Shown one piece after another: positions 23,538-35,148 of a DNA stretch of 64,000 bases. A program made the position numbers and the translations under genes. Position 1 is the stretch's first letter; each line of letters begins with the position of its first letter. The notes under the pieces are model-generated. The model made no database searches, had not been told where the DNA came from, and worked only from the letters and a program-made list of their open reading frames with translations. Source of the stretch: Pseudomonas leptonychotis (GTDB taxonomy: Bacteria > Pseudomonadota > Gammaproteobacteria > Pseudomonadales > Pseudomonadaceae); assembly GCF_004920405.1 (NCBI RefSeq), contig NZ_RFLV01000001.1:1116001-1180000 (forward strand). The letters are read 5' to 3'.

Positions 23538-25661
23538 TCAACGGCTCACCGCGATAGCTTGATTGTTCATGATACGAGGCGTTAGAAATATCAAAAGCTC
23601 AGATTTATTATCTGACACAATATCACGTTTGAACATACGGCCTAAGTAGGGCAAGTCACCCAAGAAAGGCACCTTGTCGACGCTCTTGGTTTGTGTATTA
23701 GAAAAAACACCGCCGATAACTATAGTCTCACCATCACTAACAAGAACCTTCGCATTTACTTCATTCTTGTTAATCGGAGGGACACCATTTACAGCCCGCC
23801 CAAAATCAGGCGCATCTTTAGTAACCTTGACTTCCATAATAATACGATTATCAGGCGTTATCTGGGGAGTAACCTCAAGAGACAAGGCAGCTTCTTTAAA
23901 CGAAGTTGTACTCGCTCCGCTCGAGCTGGCTTCTTGATAGGGTATTTCTGAACCTTTAAGAATTTTAGCTGTTTCTTTGTCCGACGTGACAACTTTAGGT
24001 TGTGATACAACCTCGCCATTACCCGTCTTCTCCATTGCGGAAAGCTCAAGATCCAAAATTGCATTGTCAGTAATGAAACCAATTCCCAGGCCAGAAGTTG
24101 CATTCGTGGCGCCAAGATCTACGAAATTACCAAGAACTGATCCCGGATTTTGAACGCCCGCATTCTGCCCATACCCCGGCGCACCAGGGCGCGCCAAACC
24201 ACTCCCACCAACAACAAAATTAGAATCCCCAACACTGGCACCGCGCCAATTAACCCCAAGCGATTTATCATAATCGACATTAGCTTCAACAATTCTAGCT
24301 TCAATCATCACTTGTCGAACCGCGACATCCAACTGCGCCACAATTCGCCGCAACTCATCAAGACGCTCTTGGGTCTGGTACGCAATGATACTGTTTGTTC
24401 TATCGTCTACGGTAACTGAGCCACGGGAGTCTGTAGTGCCATCCGCACTGGTAACAGACTGAAAAAGCCGAGCCATATCAGATGCTTTCGCATAATTCAC
24501 CTGAATAAGCTCACGCCGCAATGGTGCTAACTCAGCAATTTGTTTCTGCGACTCAAGCTCTTGGCGTTCACGCGCCGCTATCTCATCTGCAGGAGCCACA
24601 AGAAGTACATTGCCAATTTTTCGCTTATCTAGACCCTTGGTTTTTAAAACCAAGTCCAATGCTTGATCCCAAGGAACGTTCTGCAACCGAAGCGTAATAT
24701 TACCTGCCACGGTATCGCTAGCAACTAAGTTAAGGTCGGTAAAATCTGCTATTAGCTGCAGAACCGAACGAACATCAATATCTTGAAAATTAAGAGACAA
24801 CTTCTCGCCCGCATAGGCAAAGCTATCAGCCTTACGCTTTTCAGCCTCTACCTGAGTAAGTGGCTTCACGCTTATGGTTAACTTATTGTCTGTTTGATAT
24901 GCCAGATAGTCATAAATACCTGACGACTCGATAACAACACTCACCTTATCAGCAGCTCCAGTCGTACTCACATACTGAACTGGAGTAGCAAAGTCTTTCA
25001 CATCAAGCTTTACACGCAGAGTGTCAGGCAACTGTGTTTTAGAAAAATCCAGTCGGATTTTCCCACCCTGGTCTTGTATGTCCGGACTTACCGAAGCGTC
25101 AGACAAGGTAATAACAATATTACCTTCACCCTGCTCTCCTCGCTGAAAATCTATATCATTAATTGACCTGGCTTTAGGTGCATATTTTTTCGCAGGCACC
25201 ACGGTATTAGCGACAGAAGGCGCAGCAGAAGAAACTCCCTTAGCTCCCTCGCCAACCACCACAAAAAGAACGTTGCCTTCTGCACGAGTGTGGTACGGAG
25301 AGAGGCTAGTCAAATTGATTACGAGACGCGTGCGATCTTTGGCCTCAACGACTGTAACGCTGCGCGCATTGCCAATACCAAGCTCTCGATTCTTTGTACC
25401 TAACTTATTCGACACCCCTGGCAGATCGAGAGCAATACGTGCCGGCTGCTCAATGGTGTAACCTCTAGGCGCTAGTACAGGCTCATCAAATGTTAGCTTT
25501 AACTCAACCCGATCACCTGGCAGAGCCGCAACGTCAATTGCATTTAGATCTGCAGCTGAAGCGAATGGCGAGAGAAACGTAGCCAGGAGAGTAACCGCTA
25601 AAAAAGAGGGCGACATATTCATAATCTTAGTCAACTGAGCAGATTGGTTATTCTTTTTCAT
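23538..25661 (-). CDS. pilQ: Type IV pilus secretin PilQ
   Basis: A 707-residue outer-membrane secretin: signal peptide (cut near FASAA), two AMIN domains binding peptidoglycan (about 35-270), the STN/N0 and N1 domains (about 290-470), and the secretin core with its C-terminal signature [15 protein letters not shown]. It forms the ring through which the pilus leaves and retracts. ATG at 25661 has GGAG five bases ahead and is better than the GTG two codons earlier. Base composition is strikingly AT-rich (19 of 60 G/C in 23581-23640) compared with aroB or pilM. Confidence 0.96.
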   Translation of the reverse strand: MKKNNQSAQLTKIMNMSPSFLAVTLLATFLSPFASAADLNAIDVAALPGDRVELKLTFDEPVLAPRGYTIEQPARIALDLPGVSNKLGTKNRELGIGNARSVTVVEAKDRTRLVINLTSLSPYHTRAEGNVLFVVVGEGAKGVSSAAPSVANTVVPAKKYAPKARSINDIDFQRGEQGEGNIVITLSDASVSPDIQDQGGKIRLDFSKTQLPDTLRVKLDVKDFATPVQYVSTTGAADKVSVVIESSGIYDYLAYQTDNKLTISVKPLTQVEAEKRKADSFAYAGEKLSLNFQDIDVRSVLQLIADFTDLNLVASDTVAGNITLRLQNVPWDQALDLVLKTKGLDKRKIGNVLLVAPADEIAARERQELESQKQIAELAPLRRELIQVNYAKASDMARLFQSVTSADGTTDSRGSVTVDDRTNSIIAYQTQERLDELRRIVAQLDVAVRQVMIEARIVEANVDYDKSLGVNWRGASVGDSNFVVGGSGLARPGAPGYGQNAGVQNPGSVLGNFVDLGATNATSGLGIGFITDNAILDLELSAMEKTGNGEVVSQPKVVTSDKETAKILKGSEIPYQEASSSGASTTSFKEAALSLEVTPQITPDNRIIMEVKVTKDAPDFGRAVNGVPPINKNEVNAKVLVSDGETIVIGGVFSNTQTKSVDKVPFLGDLPYLGRMFKRDIVSDNKSELLIFLTPRIMNNQAIAVSR

Positions 25662-25677
25662 ATTCACTCCGCTCCGA

Positions 25678-26202
25678 TTAAGAGCGCTCCTTGAGGGATA
25701 AGCTGCGCGGCCGTTCTAACCAACCACCCTCGCCATCCGGAACGATTTCAATTACATCAATTTTTGATTCATCTATTGCAAGAATTCTGCCGTGATTACG
25801 CCCAAGATAATCACCTATGCGCACCCGATGAACACCGCCTGCACCGCTTACTAGCGCAAAAGCACCAGAAGCATTCGCCAAAGTGCCGACCATGGTAAAC
25901 GCCTCTATATTAAAGCCTTCAAGAAACTGCTTAGTACGAGACTCATCAGGCTTAATATTTTCAGATCCTTTCTGCCGATCTAAAATCTCTAATTTAACCG
26001 GCGGTTGAAATGGACTTCTCAATGCAGACGCACTGTAAGTGAAGCTTTCATAAGGCTGAAATTTTGGCAAAGGCTCAATCTCACCTTTGGGTCGAGCACG
26101 AACTTCATCCATGTACCCTTGAAGATCTGTAAAGTCACTACCACCACAACCGGATAGCAATAGAACTGACAAGAGGATACTGCGCTTATAAAAAACCATC
26201 AC
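25678..26202 (-). CDS. pilP: Type IV pilus inner-membrane lipoprotein PilP
   Basis: A 174-residue lipoprotein with the lipobox LLSGC (Cys19) and a periplasmic beta-domain (about 85-170) that binds the N domains of PilQ and the PilN/PilO pair, linking inner and outer membrane parts of the pilus machine. It overlaps pilO by four bases. It shares the AT-rich composition of its neighbours (19 of 60 G/C in 25741-25800). Confidence 0.94.
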   Translation of the reverse strand: MMVFYKRSILLSVLLLSGCGGSDFTDLQGYMDEVRARPKGEIEPLPKFQPYESFTYSASALRSPFQPPVKLEILDRQKGSENIKPDESRTKQFLEGFNIEAFTMVGTLANASGAFALVSGAGGVHRVRIGDYLGRNHGRILAIDESKIDVIEIVPDGEGGWLERPRSLSLKERS

Positions 26203-26819
26203 TGCCCCCCCTTATCGTTATACCGATATGTCTTGGCCAAGATACTCATACGTAGTTTAGATGAGCTATCGCCACTCGCTGGCACCAGATCAAAGTCATG
26301 CAATGTAACGATTCTCGGAAGGCTTGCGACGCCACTAACGAAAGTTGCCAGGTCATGATATGCGCCCACGACCTTAATTTGTATAGGAAGCTCTATGTAG
26401 AACTGCTGCGCAGCCTCAGGTAAAAGCTTAATCTCTTCAAACTCCAAACCGCTTCCTAAGCCAGTCCTCGTAATATCTTCCAGCAGGCCAGGCACTTCCG
26501 TATCACTTGGCAGCTGCTTCAAAAGCGCCCCAAATGAAACCTCCATCTCTTGCATTTGCTCTTTATAGGCATCGAGATTCGCAGCTTGAAAAGCCTTACT
26601 TGAAAACTGCTCTTTGAGGGCAATCTCTTCGGCCTGTTTACTTTCGAGCTGAATTTGTAGGTCTTTAAGATGGAAGTTATAGCCCAGCGCAGCGACGGCC
26701 ACCAAAAGAAGAGCGCCTGCAATAAATTTAACTGCCGCAGGCCAAGAGCCTACATTATTAAAGTCAAGATCACTCAAATCAATTTGCCGCAGACTCTCTA
26801 AGGAATCATTAAGACTCAT
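26199..26819 (-). CDS. pilO: Type IV pilus assembly protein PilO
   Basis: A 206-residue inner-membrane protein: one helix at about residues 28-48, a coiled coil (about 50-95) and a ferredoxin-like periplasmic domain. It pairs with PilN and recruits PilP. Stop/start overlaps on both sides place it in one polycistron with pilN and pilP. Confidence 0.94.
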   Translation of the reverse strand: MSLNDSLESLRQIDLSDLDFNNVGSWPAAVKFIAGALLLVAVAALGYNFHLKDLQIQLESKQAEEIALKEQFSSKAFQAANLDAYKEQMQEMEVSFGALLKQLPSDTEVPGLLEDITRTGLGSGLEFEEIKLLPEAAQQFYIELPIQIKVVGAYHDLATFVSGVASLPRIVTLHDFDLVPASGDSSSKLRMSILAKTYRYNDKGGQ

Positions 26820-27387
26820 TACTTAGCCTCCTCTGCTGCGAGCGCTGGCTGGGTCTGCTGCACACTCAATTGAAAAACGTTAGCCTGATCAACCGCACCC
26901 GCAGTCACTGACTTGACCTCAGTAAGATTGGGCGCAGCCAACCACTCCGAAGCATCCAAGTTACGCATCAAGTTTGAAACACGATTGTTAGACTCGGCAG
27001 CCCCCACAATGGCTATATTTTTCGCAGTCATTTTTACGCCAGTAAAATGAACACCATCAGGCAATGTTCGAACAAGCTGATCAAAGACGCGACCAATAAT
27101 TGGTCGATTACCCTGAAGATCCTGAATAATCTTCATGCGCTCAAGAAGCTGCTGCTTGCGCGTTTTAAGCTCGCTTATCTCCTTAATACGCGCATCCAGA
27201 ACAGCGATCTCCTTCTGCACAAACTCATTACGCGCGCTTTGCTGCTCTATTGCTCCATTGAGATATTGATCGCCTAGAAAAACAGCACCCGCCGCAACAA
27301 TAAAAACACCTGCGAGCGTCACCAGAAAACGCTGCTTGCGCTCTTCGCGTAACTGCTCGCGCCAGGGTAGAAGGTTAATGCGCGCCA

Positions 27388-27388
<1 letters not shown>
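26819..27388 (-). CDS. pilN: Type IV pilus assembly protein PilN
   Basis: A 189-residue inner-membrane protein. The conserved cytoplasmic tail INLLPWREQLREERK, which docks into PilM, is at residues 4-18, then one helix (about 22-43), a coiled coil and a periplasmic ferredoxin-like domain. ATG at 27388 overlaps the pilM stop as TAATG and has GAGGAG upstream; the longer frame to 27418 lies inside pilM and is not needed. Confidence 0.94.
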
Positions 27389-28479
<1,091 letters not shown>

Positions 28480-28558
28480 TTACGGACTATTTATGTTTTT
28501 TCACATTAAATAACAGTCTTGACAGAAGCGCAAATGGCTACCCAGCAAAAAAACCGCT

Positions 28559-28564
28559 TATAAT
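28559..28564 (+). promoter_or_regulatory. -10 element for the PBP1a gene
   Basis: A perfect TATAAT about 70 bases before the start of the penicillin-binding protein gene. The base run 17 upstream (TGGCTA) is a poor -35. A consensus TTGACA exists at 28519-28524 but is 34 bases away. Confidence 0.5.
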
Positions 28565-28636
28565 GTGATCAGTTTTTCTCTTTTAACCTTGTGTTTCGCT
28601 TAACCCGTTCTTTTATCTGGAAATCCAAAAACCTTG

Positions 28637-31051
28637 ATGCGTCTTCTGCGTTTTTTTTGCTGGTCTTGCCTCGCCGCTTTTTGTGGCCTGGTACTCAGTT
28701 TCAGCGGGGCCTTCCTCTATCTTAGCCCTAGCCTCCCATCCGTCGAATCTTTGCGCAGCATTCAGCTGCAGATTCCTTTGCGCGTCTATAGCAGTGACGC
28801 CAAGTTAATTGCCGAATTTGGCGAGATGCGCCGTTCGCCCATAGCCTTCGACGATATTCCGCAGGACTTCATCGATGCCTTGTTGTCTGCCGAAGACGAT
28901 AACTTTGCCAACCATTATGGCGTTGACCTTACCAGCCTGATGCGCGCTGCAACGCAAATCTTGAAAAGCGGGCAGATTCAAACCGGCGGAAGCACCATCA
29001 CTATGCAGGTGGCGAAGAACTTCTTCCTCACCAATGAGAAGAGTTTCTCTCGTAAGATCAACGAGATACTTCTTGCCCTGCAAATTGAAAGAGAGCTCAG
29101 CAAGAACGAAATTCTTGAGCTTTATGTGAATAAAATTTACCTGGGCAATCGCGCTTATGGCATCGAAGCCGCCGCGCAGGTCTATTACGGCAAGTCCATT
29201 CGTGAGGCCAGCCTAGCCCAGATGGCCATGATCGCCGGCCTACCCAAAGCCCCCTCCCGCTACAACCCGCTGGTTAACCCAACGCGGTCAATGGAACGCC
29301 GTGACTGGATCCTCGGCCGCATGCACAGCCTTGGTCGTATCGATAAACAGCGTTATGAGGAAGCACTGGCCGAGCCAATTAATGTTAGCTACCACGTGCC
29401 TACACCTGAGCTGGCCGCCCCCTACATTGCTGAAATGGCGCGAGCGGAAATGGTTGGGCGCTACGGAAGCGAGGCGTATACCGATGGCTTTAACGTGACC
29501 ACCACGGTGCCCAGCGACCTGCAGCAGGCTGCCAATAGCGCCGTACGCGAAGGCCTGATTACGTACGACCAGCGTCACGGTTATCGCGGCCCGGAAAGCC
29601 GCCTGCCTGGAATGACCAAGGAACACTGGCAGACCGAGCTGAGCAAGCAAACGTCTCTCGGCGGCCTGGAACCCGCCATTGTTACAAGCGTTGAGAAAAG
29701 CGGCATCTTGGTGCTACTGCGCAACGGTGAAGAGCACGTCGTGGCCTGGGACAGCATGAAATGGGCGCGGCCTTTCCTGAACACCAACAGCCTCGGGCCA
29801 CGCCCACAGCAGCCTGCTGATGTCAGCCAAATTGGTGACCTGGTCCGCGTTCAGCGTCAGGAAGACGGCAGCCTGCGCTTTGTCCAATTACCCGCCGCGC
29901 AGAGTGCACTGGTATCACTAGACCCTAACAGCGGCGCTATTCGCGCCCTTGTCGGCGGATTCTCGTTCGAGCAGAGCAACTACAACCGCGCCGCGCAAGC
30001 CAAGCGTCAACCGGGCTCGAGTTTCAAGCCATTCGTTTACAGCGCCGCGCTGGACAAAGGCTACACCGCAGCCACCCTGGTGAATGACGCGCCGATTGTG
30101 TTTGCCGATGACGCACTCTCGCAGGTCTGGCGGCCGAAGAATGACAACAACACCTTCCTCGGCCCGATTCGTTTGCGCGAAGCCTTGTACCGCTCCCGCA
30201 ACTTGGTTTCCATTCGCCTGCTGCAAGACCTCGGCATTGCCAGCACCCTGAACTACATCGAGCGCTTTGGTTTTGAGAAGACGGACCTACCGCCCAACCT
30301 GTCCTTGGCTCTAGGCACCGCGAGCCTGACACCGATGGAAATCGCCGAAGGCTGGAGTGTGTTTGCCAGCGGCGGCTACAAGACCGAGCCTTACCTGATT
30401 GAACGGATCGAAGACCGTACCGGCAAGCAACTGTTCAACGCCAACCCCGCACAGACGCCAACAGCGATCACTCAGCGCGCGGAACAGAATAGCCCCCTGC
30501 AACTGAGCGTTGGTGATCAGCCTTTGCCGCCCGAGCCCGTGCAGGCTGAACAAATCATCGATGGTCGCACCGCTTACATCATGACCAGCATGCTGCAGGA
30601 TGTAATCAAGCGCGGCACCGGACGCCGCGCCATGGCCTTGGGCCGCGATGACCTGGCGGGCAAAACCGGCACCACTAACGAGTCAAAAGACAGCTGGTTC
30701 TCCGGTTATAACGCGGATTACATCACCACGGTCTGGGCGGGGTTCGACCAACCGGAAAGCCTTGGTCGTAATGAATATGGCGGCACCGTGGCACTGCCGA
30801 TCTGGATGAGTTATATGGCGGCAGCGCTAAAGGACAAGCCCAGCCACGTGCTACCAGAACCTGAAGGCATACTGACCCTGCGCATCGATCCACACAGCGG
30901 CAGAGCGGCCTCGCCGGATACCCCTGCGGCCTATTTCGAGCTATTTAAAAGTGAGGACTCGCCACCACCGATGGGCGAGTTTGAGCCAGGCATGTACATC
31001 CCTGGCAGCCCATTGCCCGCCGATGAGGCCGCGCCGATCGATCTGTTCTAA
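28637..31051 (+). CDS. ponA: Penicillin-binding protein 1A (class A PBP)
   Basis: An 804-residue bifunctional cell-wall synthase: short cytoplasmic start, one membrane anchor (about 5-28), glycosyltransferase domain (EDDNFANHYGVD, GGSTITMQVAKN), an OB-like insert, and a transpeptidase domain with SSFK, SRN and KTGTT motifs. It polymerises and cross-links peptidoglycan. ATG at 28637 is preferred to the TTG one codon earlier. Divergent placement opposite pilMNOPQ is the usual gammaproteobacterial arrangement (mrcA/ponA). It ends with a strong terminator. Confidence 0.96.
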   Translation: MRLLRFFCWSCLAAFCGLVLSFSGAFLYLSPSLPSVESLRSIQLQIPLRVYSSDAKLIAEFGEMRRSPIAFDDIPQDFIDALLSAEDDNFANHYGVDLTSLMRAATQILKSGQIQTGGSTITMQVAKNFFLTNEKSFSRKINEILLALQIERELSKNEILELYVNKIYLGNRAYGIEAAAQVYYGKSIREASLAQMAMIAGLPKAPSRYNPLVNPTRSMERRDWILGRMHSLGRIDKQRYEEALAEPINVSYHVPTPELAAPYIAEMARAEMVGRYGSEAYTDGFNVTTTVPSDLQQAANSAVREGLITYDQRHGYRGPESRLPGMTKEHWQTELSKQTSLGGLEPAIVTSVEKSGILVLLRNGEEHVVAWDSMKWARPFLNTNSLGPRPQQPADVSQIGDLVRVQRQEDGSLRFVQLPAAQSALVSLDPNSGAIRALVGGFSFEQSNYNRAAQAKRQPGSSFKPFVYSAALDKGYTAATLVNDAPIVFADDALSQVWRPKNDNNTFLGPIRLREALYRSRNLVSIRLLQDLGIASTLNYIERFGFEKTDLPPNLSLALGTASLTPMEIAEGWSVFASGGYKTEPYLIERIEDRTGKQLFNANPAQTPTAITQRAEQNSPLQLSVGDQPLPPEPVQAEQIIDGRTAYIMTSMLQDVIKRGTGRRAMALGRDDLAGKTGTTNESKDSWFSGYNADYITTVWAGFDQPESLGRNEYGGTVALPIWMSYMAAALKDKPSHVLPEPEGILTLRIDPHSGRAASPDTPAAYFELFKSEDSPPPMGEFEPGMYIPGSPLPADEAAPIDLF

Positions 31052-31094
31052 ATGATTCAACACGCGCAGTGGTAACTGAATACCGAAATAGCGC

Positions 31095-31128
31095 CAATAA
31101 AAAACCCGCCATAGCGGGTTTTTTATTG
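31095..31128. terminator. Bidirectional terminator between ponA and maeB
   Basis: 15-bp perfect stem (31095-31109 with 31114-31128), loop CATA, core ACCCGC/GCGGGT flanked by A and T runs on both sides. Confidence 0.92.
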
Positions 31129-31144
31129 CTCGTTAACCGAGCGC

Positions 31145-32413
31145 TTAGCCGTTGAACACGTCGTTAACCGACTGCAACGGGTAATGCTTCGGATACGGCA
31201 AAGTAGCCACACCGCTCTCGATGGCAGCCTTGGCCACTGCATCGCAGACTACGGTGATTAGACGCGGGTCCATCGGCTTCGGAATGATGTACTCACGACC
31301 GAACGACAACGCAATGCCACCGTAGGCATCACAGACTTCCTGCGGTACTGGCAGCTTGGCCAAGTCACGCAGCGCCAGAGCAGCGGCGATTTTCATCTCT
31401 TCGTTGATGCGGGTTGCGCGAACGTCCAGAGCACCACGGAAGATGAACGGGAAGCCCAAGACGTTGTTGACCTGGTTCGGGTAGTCGGAACGACCGGTAG
31501 CCATGATCACGTCATCACGCACTTCATGGGCCAGTTCCGGCTTGATTTCCGGATCCGGATTGGAGCAGGCAAACACGATTGGGCTCGGCGCCATGCGCTT
31601 GAGGTCTGCAGGTGCCAGCAGGTTGGCGCCCGACAGGCCGACGAATACATCCGCACCTTCCAGAGCATCAGACAAGGTGCGCTTGGTGGTTTCGCTGGCG
31701 AATACCGCCTTGTACTGGTTCAGGTCGTCGCGGCCGGCATGGATCACGCCTTTGCGATCGATCATAAAGATGTTCTCAACCTTGGCGCCCATGCTCACCA
31801 GCAACTTCATGCAGGAGATGGCGGCAGCGCCAGCACCCAAGCAGACGATCTTCGCGTCTGGCAGGGCCTTACCGGCGATTTCCAGCGCATTGAGCATGCC
31901 GGCCGCAGTCACGATAGCGGTGCCGTGCTGGTCATCGTGGAACACTGGAATGTCGCACTGTTCGATCAGCGTGCGTTCGATTTCAAAGCACTCAGGCGCC
32001 TTGATGTCTTCCAGATTGATGCCGCCGAAGGTGATCGAGATGCGGCGTACGGTGTCGATAAAGGCCTGCGGGCTCTCGGACTCGACTTCGATATCAAATA
32101 CGTCGATACCAGCAAAGCGCTTGAACAGCACGCCCTTCCCTTCCATCACCGGCTTGGAAGCCAACGGGCCGAGATCGCCGAGACCGAGAATTGCGGTGCC
32201 GTCGGAAATGACCGCCACCAGATTGCCTTTGCCGGTGTAGCGATAGGCCAACTCCGGATCACGCGCGATTTCGCGCACAGGCTCAGCGACACCCGGGCTG
32301 TAGGCCAGGGACAGATCGCGTGCGGTTGCGGTGGGCTTGGTGAGCTCGACACTCAGCTTACCCGGACGGGGATGGGCGTGATATTCGAGAGCGGCTGTTT
32401 TCAAATCAGACAT
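31145..32413 (-). CDS. maeB: Malic enzyme, short form without phosphotransacetylase domain
   Basis: A 422-residue enzyme decarboxylating malate to pyruvate with NAD(P). The N-terminal malic domain (SLAYSPGVAEPV, then the Tyr/Lys region) and the NAD-binding domain (CLGAGAAAISCMKLL) are complete. E. coli MaeB adds a C-terminal phosphotransacetylase-like domain of about 330 residues; this one stops before it, as in P. aeruginosa PA5046. It sits in the same place as there, convergent to ponA. The product feeds NADPH and pyruvate pools. Confidence 0.9.
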   Translation of the reverse strand: MSDLKTAALEYHAHPRPGKLSVELTKPTATARDLSLAYSPGVAEPVREIARDPELAYRYTGKGNLVAVISDGTAILGLGDLGPLASKPVMEGKGVLFKRFAGIDVFDIEVESESPQAFIDTVRRISITFGGINLEDIKAPECFEIERTLIEQCDIPVFHDDQHGTAIVTAAGMLNALEIAGKALPDAKIVCLGAGAAAISCMKLLVSMGAKVENIFMIDRKGVIHAGRDDLNQYKAVFASETTKRTLSDALEGADVFVGLSGANLLAPADLKRMAPSPIVFACSNPDPEIKPELAHEVRDDVIMATGRSDYPNQVNNVLGFPFIFRGALDVRATRINEEMKIAAALALRDLAKLPVPQEVCDAYGGIALSFGREYIIPKPMDPRLITVVCDAVAKAAIESGVATLPYPKHYPLQSVNDVFNG

Positions 32414-32515
32414 GGGGGCATTTCCGCTTTGGGCTGTTTAACAGGCAGGCGGCCGAGGATACGCAAGTTGTATACAGCTGCACAAGACTGGCAAGTCCGG
32501 ATGGGCACGCAGGCC

Positions 32516-33955
32516 CTAGCGCACGACCTTCAGCCAGTCGCCAGCACGCGGCTCACCTGCCGGGTAGAGGTTATTCAACAGACGCAAGGCCTTCAGCGCA
32601 TCGCCCGGTAATTTGCTGCCCTTGGCCAGCGCCTCCAAGGTTTGTCCCGGCTTAGCCTTGAGCAGGTGCAGACGCAGCGGCTGGGCCTCTTTCTTCTCGG
32701 CACGGGTCATCGGCCGAAAGCTTTTGATCACGCTTAAGAACTGCTCATCCTGGCTTTCCAGCGACGCACGCCCCCGTACGGCGGCAACGAATAGATAAGC
32801 CCGCGCGCCATGCTGAATCACCGCCACGCGCTTGGCAGCGCTGCCCGGGATCACTGCACTGTAGCCCGGCAGGCCGGCCTGCTGCAGCTCGACACCCGCG
32901 ACCAGGCGCTGACCACCCACGCGCTGGCGCAATAGCTCAGCGGGGGGCAAATTCTGCGGATTGTCTTCCAGTGTCATGGCAATAAATGCCTGCTGATCGG
33001 CGGTGTGACCGATCAGCGCATCCGGGCGATTGAGCAAACTCCAACCCTGGGGAAACGCCAGAGTAAAGTTCAGATCGGCATGATAGAAACGCTGGCCGCG
33101 ACGCACACCGGTTTCAGCAGAGTCGCCAAAGGGCAAACCTTCCAGGCGCTTGAGAAAGGCCTCGCGATTAACCTCCTGCTGCCCAGTCACCAAAGCCCGC
33201 GCCGGGCCCAGTACCTGCTGCAAACGGCGGTCGTTATCCGGATGAGTATCGAATAGCCCGTGGTAACCCCCAGCAGGCTGCGCCTCACCGCGCGCGGCGG
33301 CCTGATCGCGGGCAAAGTCTTCCTGGTTCTTCAGCACTTTGACCACTTCAATCATGGCCTGCGGGTCATAGCCGCTGCGCGCCAGGTACTCGGCCCCCAA
33401 CCCATCAGCCTCAAGCTCCATGTCGCGGCCATAACCACGGACAACGGTGCTGCCCAGTACGCTGGTGACATCGGCAGCCGCCCCAACACCCGTGCCAATC
33501 GCTACCGCTTGACCGAGCAGACCCCAAGCGGTGGACTGGCTTTGCTGCTGCACGCTATGCCGTGCAGTCACGTGGCCCACTTCATGACCGAGTACAGCGG
33601 CCAGTTCGGCCTCCGAGCTGAGGTAGGCCAATAAGCCGCGGTGGATATAGATGTAGCCGCCCGGTAAGGCAAAGGCATTGATATCGGGGCTGTCGACCAC
33701 GGTGAACTGATAATTAAGCTGATTGCGGTGGCTGTTCTTCGCCACCCGCTCACCGACCTGCTGCACATAGGCCTGCAGTTTCTCGTCGGCGTAGCGCGGG
33801 TTTTCCTTGAGTATCTGTTGGTTGTAGCGGCGACCAAGATCGAGCTCCTGCTGCTCGCTCATCATCACGAAGTTGCTGCGCCCGGTGGCCGGATTGACCG
33901 CACAGCCTGCCAGCTGCACCAGCAGAACGAACAACGTCAGTACGCGCAGGATCAT
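32516..33955 (-). CDS. M48-family metalloprotease lipoprotein
   Basis: A 479-residue predicted lipoprotein (LAGC lipobox, Cys18) with an M48 zinc-peptidase domain: HEVGH in LGHEVGHVTARHS and a downstream Glu ligand (ELEADGLGAEYL). The C terminus (about 420-479) looks like a LysM-type or SH3-like peptidoglycan-binding segment (KPGQTLEALAKGSKLPGDAL). Such BepA/YfgC-like proteins act in outer-membrane quality control. It overlaps the nuclease gene upstream by four bases, so the two are coupled. Confidence 0.85.
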   Translation of the reverse strand: MILRVLTLFVLLVQLAGCAVNPATGRSNFVMMSEQQELDLGRRYNQQILKENPRYADEKLQAYVQQVGERVAKNSHRNQLNYQFTVVDSPDINAFALPGGYIYIHRGLLAYLSSEAELAAVLGHEVGHVTARHSVQQQSQSTAWGLLGQAVAIGTGVGAAADVTSVLGSTVVRGYGRDMELEADGLGAEYLARSGYDPQAMIEVVKVLKNQEDFARDQAAARGEAQPAGGYHGLFDTHPDNDRRLQQVLGPARALVTGQQEVNREAFLKRLEGLPFGDSAETGVRRGQRFYHADLNFTLAFPQGWSLLNRPDALIGHTADQQAFIAMTLEDNPQNLPPAELLRQRVGGQRLVAGVELQQAGLPGYSAVIPGSAAKRVAVIQHGARAYLFVAAVRGRASLESQDEQFLSVIKSFRPMTRAEKKEAQPLRLHLLKAKPGQTLEALAKGSKLPGDALKALRLLNNLYPAGEPRAGDWLKVVR

Positions 33956-34752
33956 GGCAACACCTCCAACATGGCTTTATCGGTCAACGGCAGCATCCAG
34001 CGCGCCTGTCCCGCACGCAAGCCTCCGCGCTTAGAGCGGTCGATGACCCAGCCGCGGGCCTCGACCTTACGACCGTTAAGGCCTTGGACCGCGCGCAGAT
34101 CAAAATTAGCCAACGCACGGGGCGCGATATGCAGCACCAGCGAATCGCCCATTTCCAGCCACAGCCCACCGCCATTACGCTCGACACGCTGGACCCGGCC
34201 CTGAATCAGGGCAAAGCCACCACGGCTCAGCTGCTTGGGCGCTTGCACCGGCGAACGCTGCCAGAGCCCGACATGCGCCTGCCGGGCCTTGCGTTCAGCA
34301 GCCTGCTGGCACTGCACCAGCGCCAGGTTGGGCGCGACAGCCACCAGGTAACCGAGGCCTTCGGCCAGCAGCTGCGCCTCCAGGTTACGCCCCCGACTGT
34401 CATAAGCGTGCGCCAGGGTGCGTCCGTAGTGATCCTTAGCCTGTTTGCCGTACTGCAACATGACGCGCTCATCGCTTGCAGCCACCAGCGCCTGCAAGCG
34501 TTTGCGCGCGGCCTCGGCAAAGGGTTCGGCAGAACGGCCTTGGCGGCCCATTTCCGGGCTGTTCAACCCGATCAAACGCACGCTGCGGCCATCGACGAGG
34601 CGCAAGGTATCGCCATCGACCACGCGCTGCACCTTGACGCTCGGCAGCGTGCCGGGTGCAGGGCAGTACGCCAGGGCCGCTTCGAAATAAACGCCGAAAA
34701 TGAAAAAGGCGCCCACAAGGGACGCCTTTTTCAGTAGCGCGGGGCAACCCAT
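33952..34752 (-). CDS. Secreted thermonuclease-like nuclease (SNase domain)
   Basis: A 266-residue protein with an N-terminal signal peptide and a staphylococcal-nuclease domain: VDGDTLRLVDGRSVRLIGLN (metal and substrate loop, about residues 45-64) and the catalytic Arg/Glu stretch ending ERVMLQYG. It likely cuts DNA or RNA in the periplasm or outside; a C-terminal OB-like extension (from about 185) is extra to the minimal nuclease. ATG at 34752 has GGAGA six bases ahead and is preferred to the ATG at 34776. It lies 26 bases after rpmE in the same direction. Confidence 0.82.
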   Translation of the reverse strand: MGCPALLKKASLVGAFFIFGVYFEAALAYCPAPGTLPSVKVQRVVDGDTLRLVDGRSVRLIGLNSPEMGRQGRSAEPFAEAARKRLQALVAASDERVMLQYGKQAKDHYGRTLAHAYDSRGRNLEAQLLAEGLGYLVAVAPNLALVQCQQAAERKARQAHVGLWQRSPVQAPKQLSRGGFALIQGRVQRVERNGGGLWLEMGDSLVLHIAPRALANFDLRAVQGLNGRKVEARGWVIDRSKRGGLRAGQARWMLPLTDKAMLEVLP

Positions 34753-34778
34753 GCGGGTCTCCGTCGCTGCGCGCAAGC

Positions 34779-34994
34779 TTACTGCTTGGCGCCGAACATG
34801 CCGAAACGCTGCTTGAAGCGATCAACACGGCCGCCGGTATCCAGCATTTTCTGCTTGCCGGTGTAGAACGGGTGGCATTCGTTGCACACGTCCAGGCTCA
34901 GTGGCTTGGCCAGAGTGGAGCGCGTTTCGATCACGTTGCCACAGCTGCAAGTAGCAGTCAGGGCTTCATAAGTCGGGTGGATATCGGCTTTCAT
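34779..34994 (-). CDS. rpmE: 50S ribosomal protein L31 (zinc-binding form)
   Basis: A 71-residue ribosomal protein. The four Cys of the zinc-binding C+ type are present (CSCG at 16-19, CNEC at 37-40), so this is the zinc-replete form rather than the zinc-free paralogue. An AGGAATT ribosome-binding site precedes the start. It is divergent from priA, the common Pseudomonas order. Confidence 0.97.
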   Translation of the reverse strand: MKADIHPTYEALTATCSCGNVIETRSTLAKPLSLDVCNECHPFYTGKQKMLDTGGRVDRFKQRFGMFGAKQ

Positions 34995-35148
34995 GGTAAT
35001 TCCTCAGGCTGTCGTGCCGCCACCAAACACTATTGTCAGGTACCGCACGGAATTAGGCCGGCGATAATAACAGAGCATCGCAGTGACGCAAGGCCGGTCG
35101 TCGACTGACTGCATGCTAAGATCGCGCCCTTTGTGCTGGAGCCTTTGC

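Noticed and set aside
28519-28524. Consensus TTGACA as -35 for the PBP1a promoter
   Set aside because: It is 34 bases from the TATAAT at 28559, twice the usable spacing; kept only as an unpaired motif.
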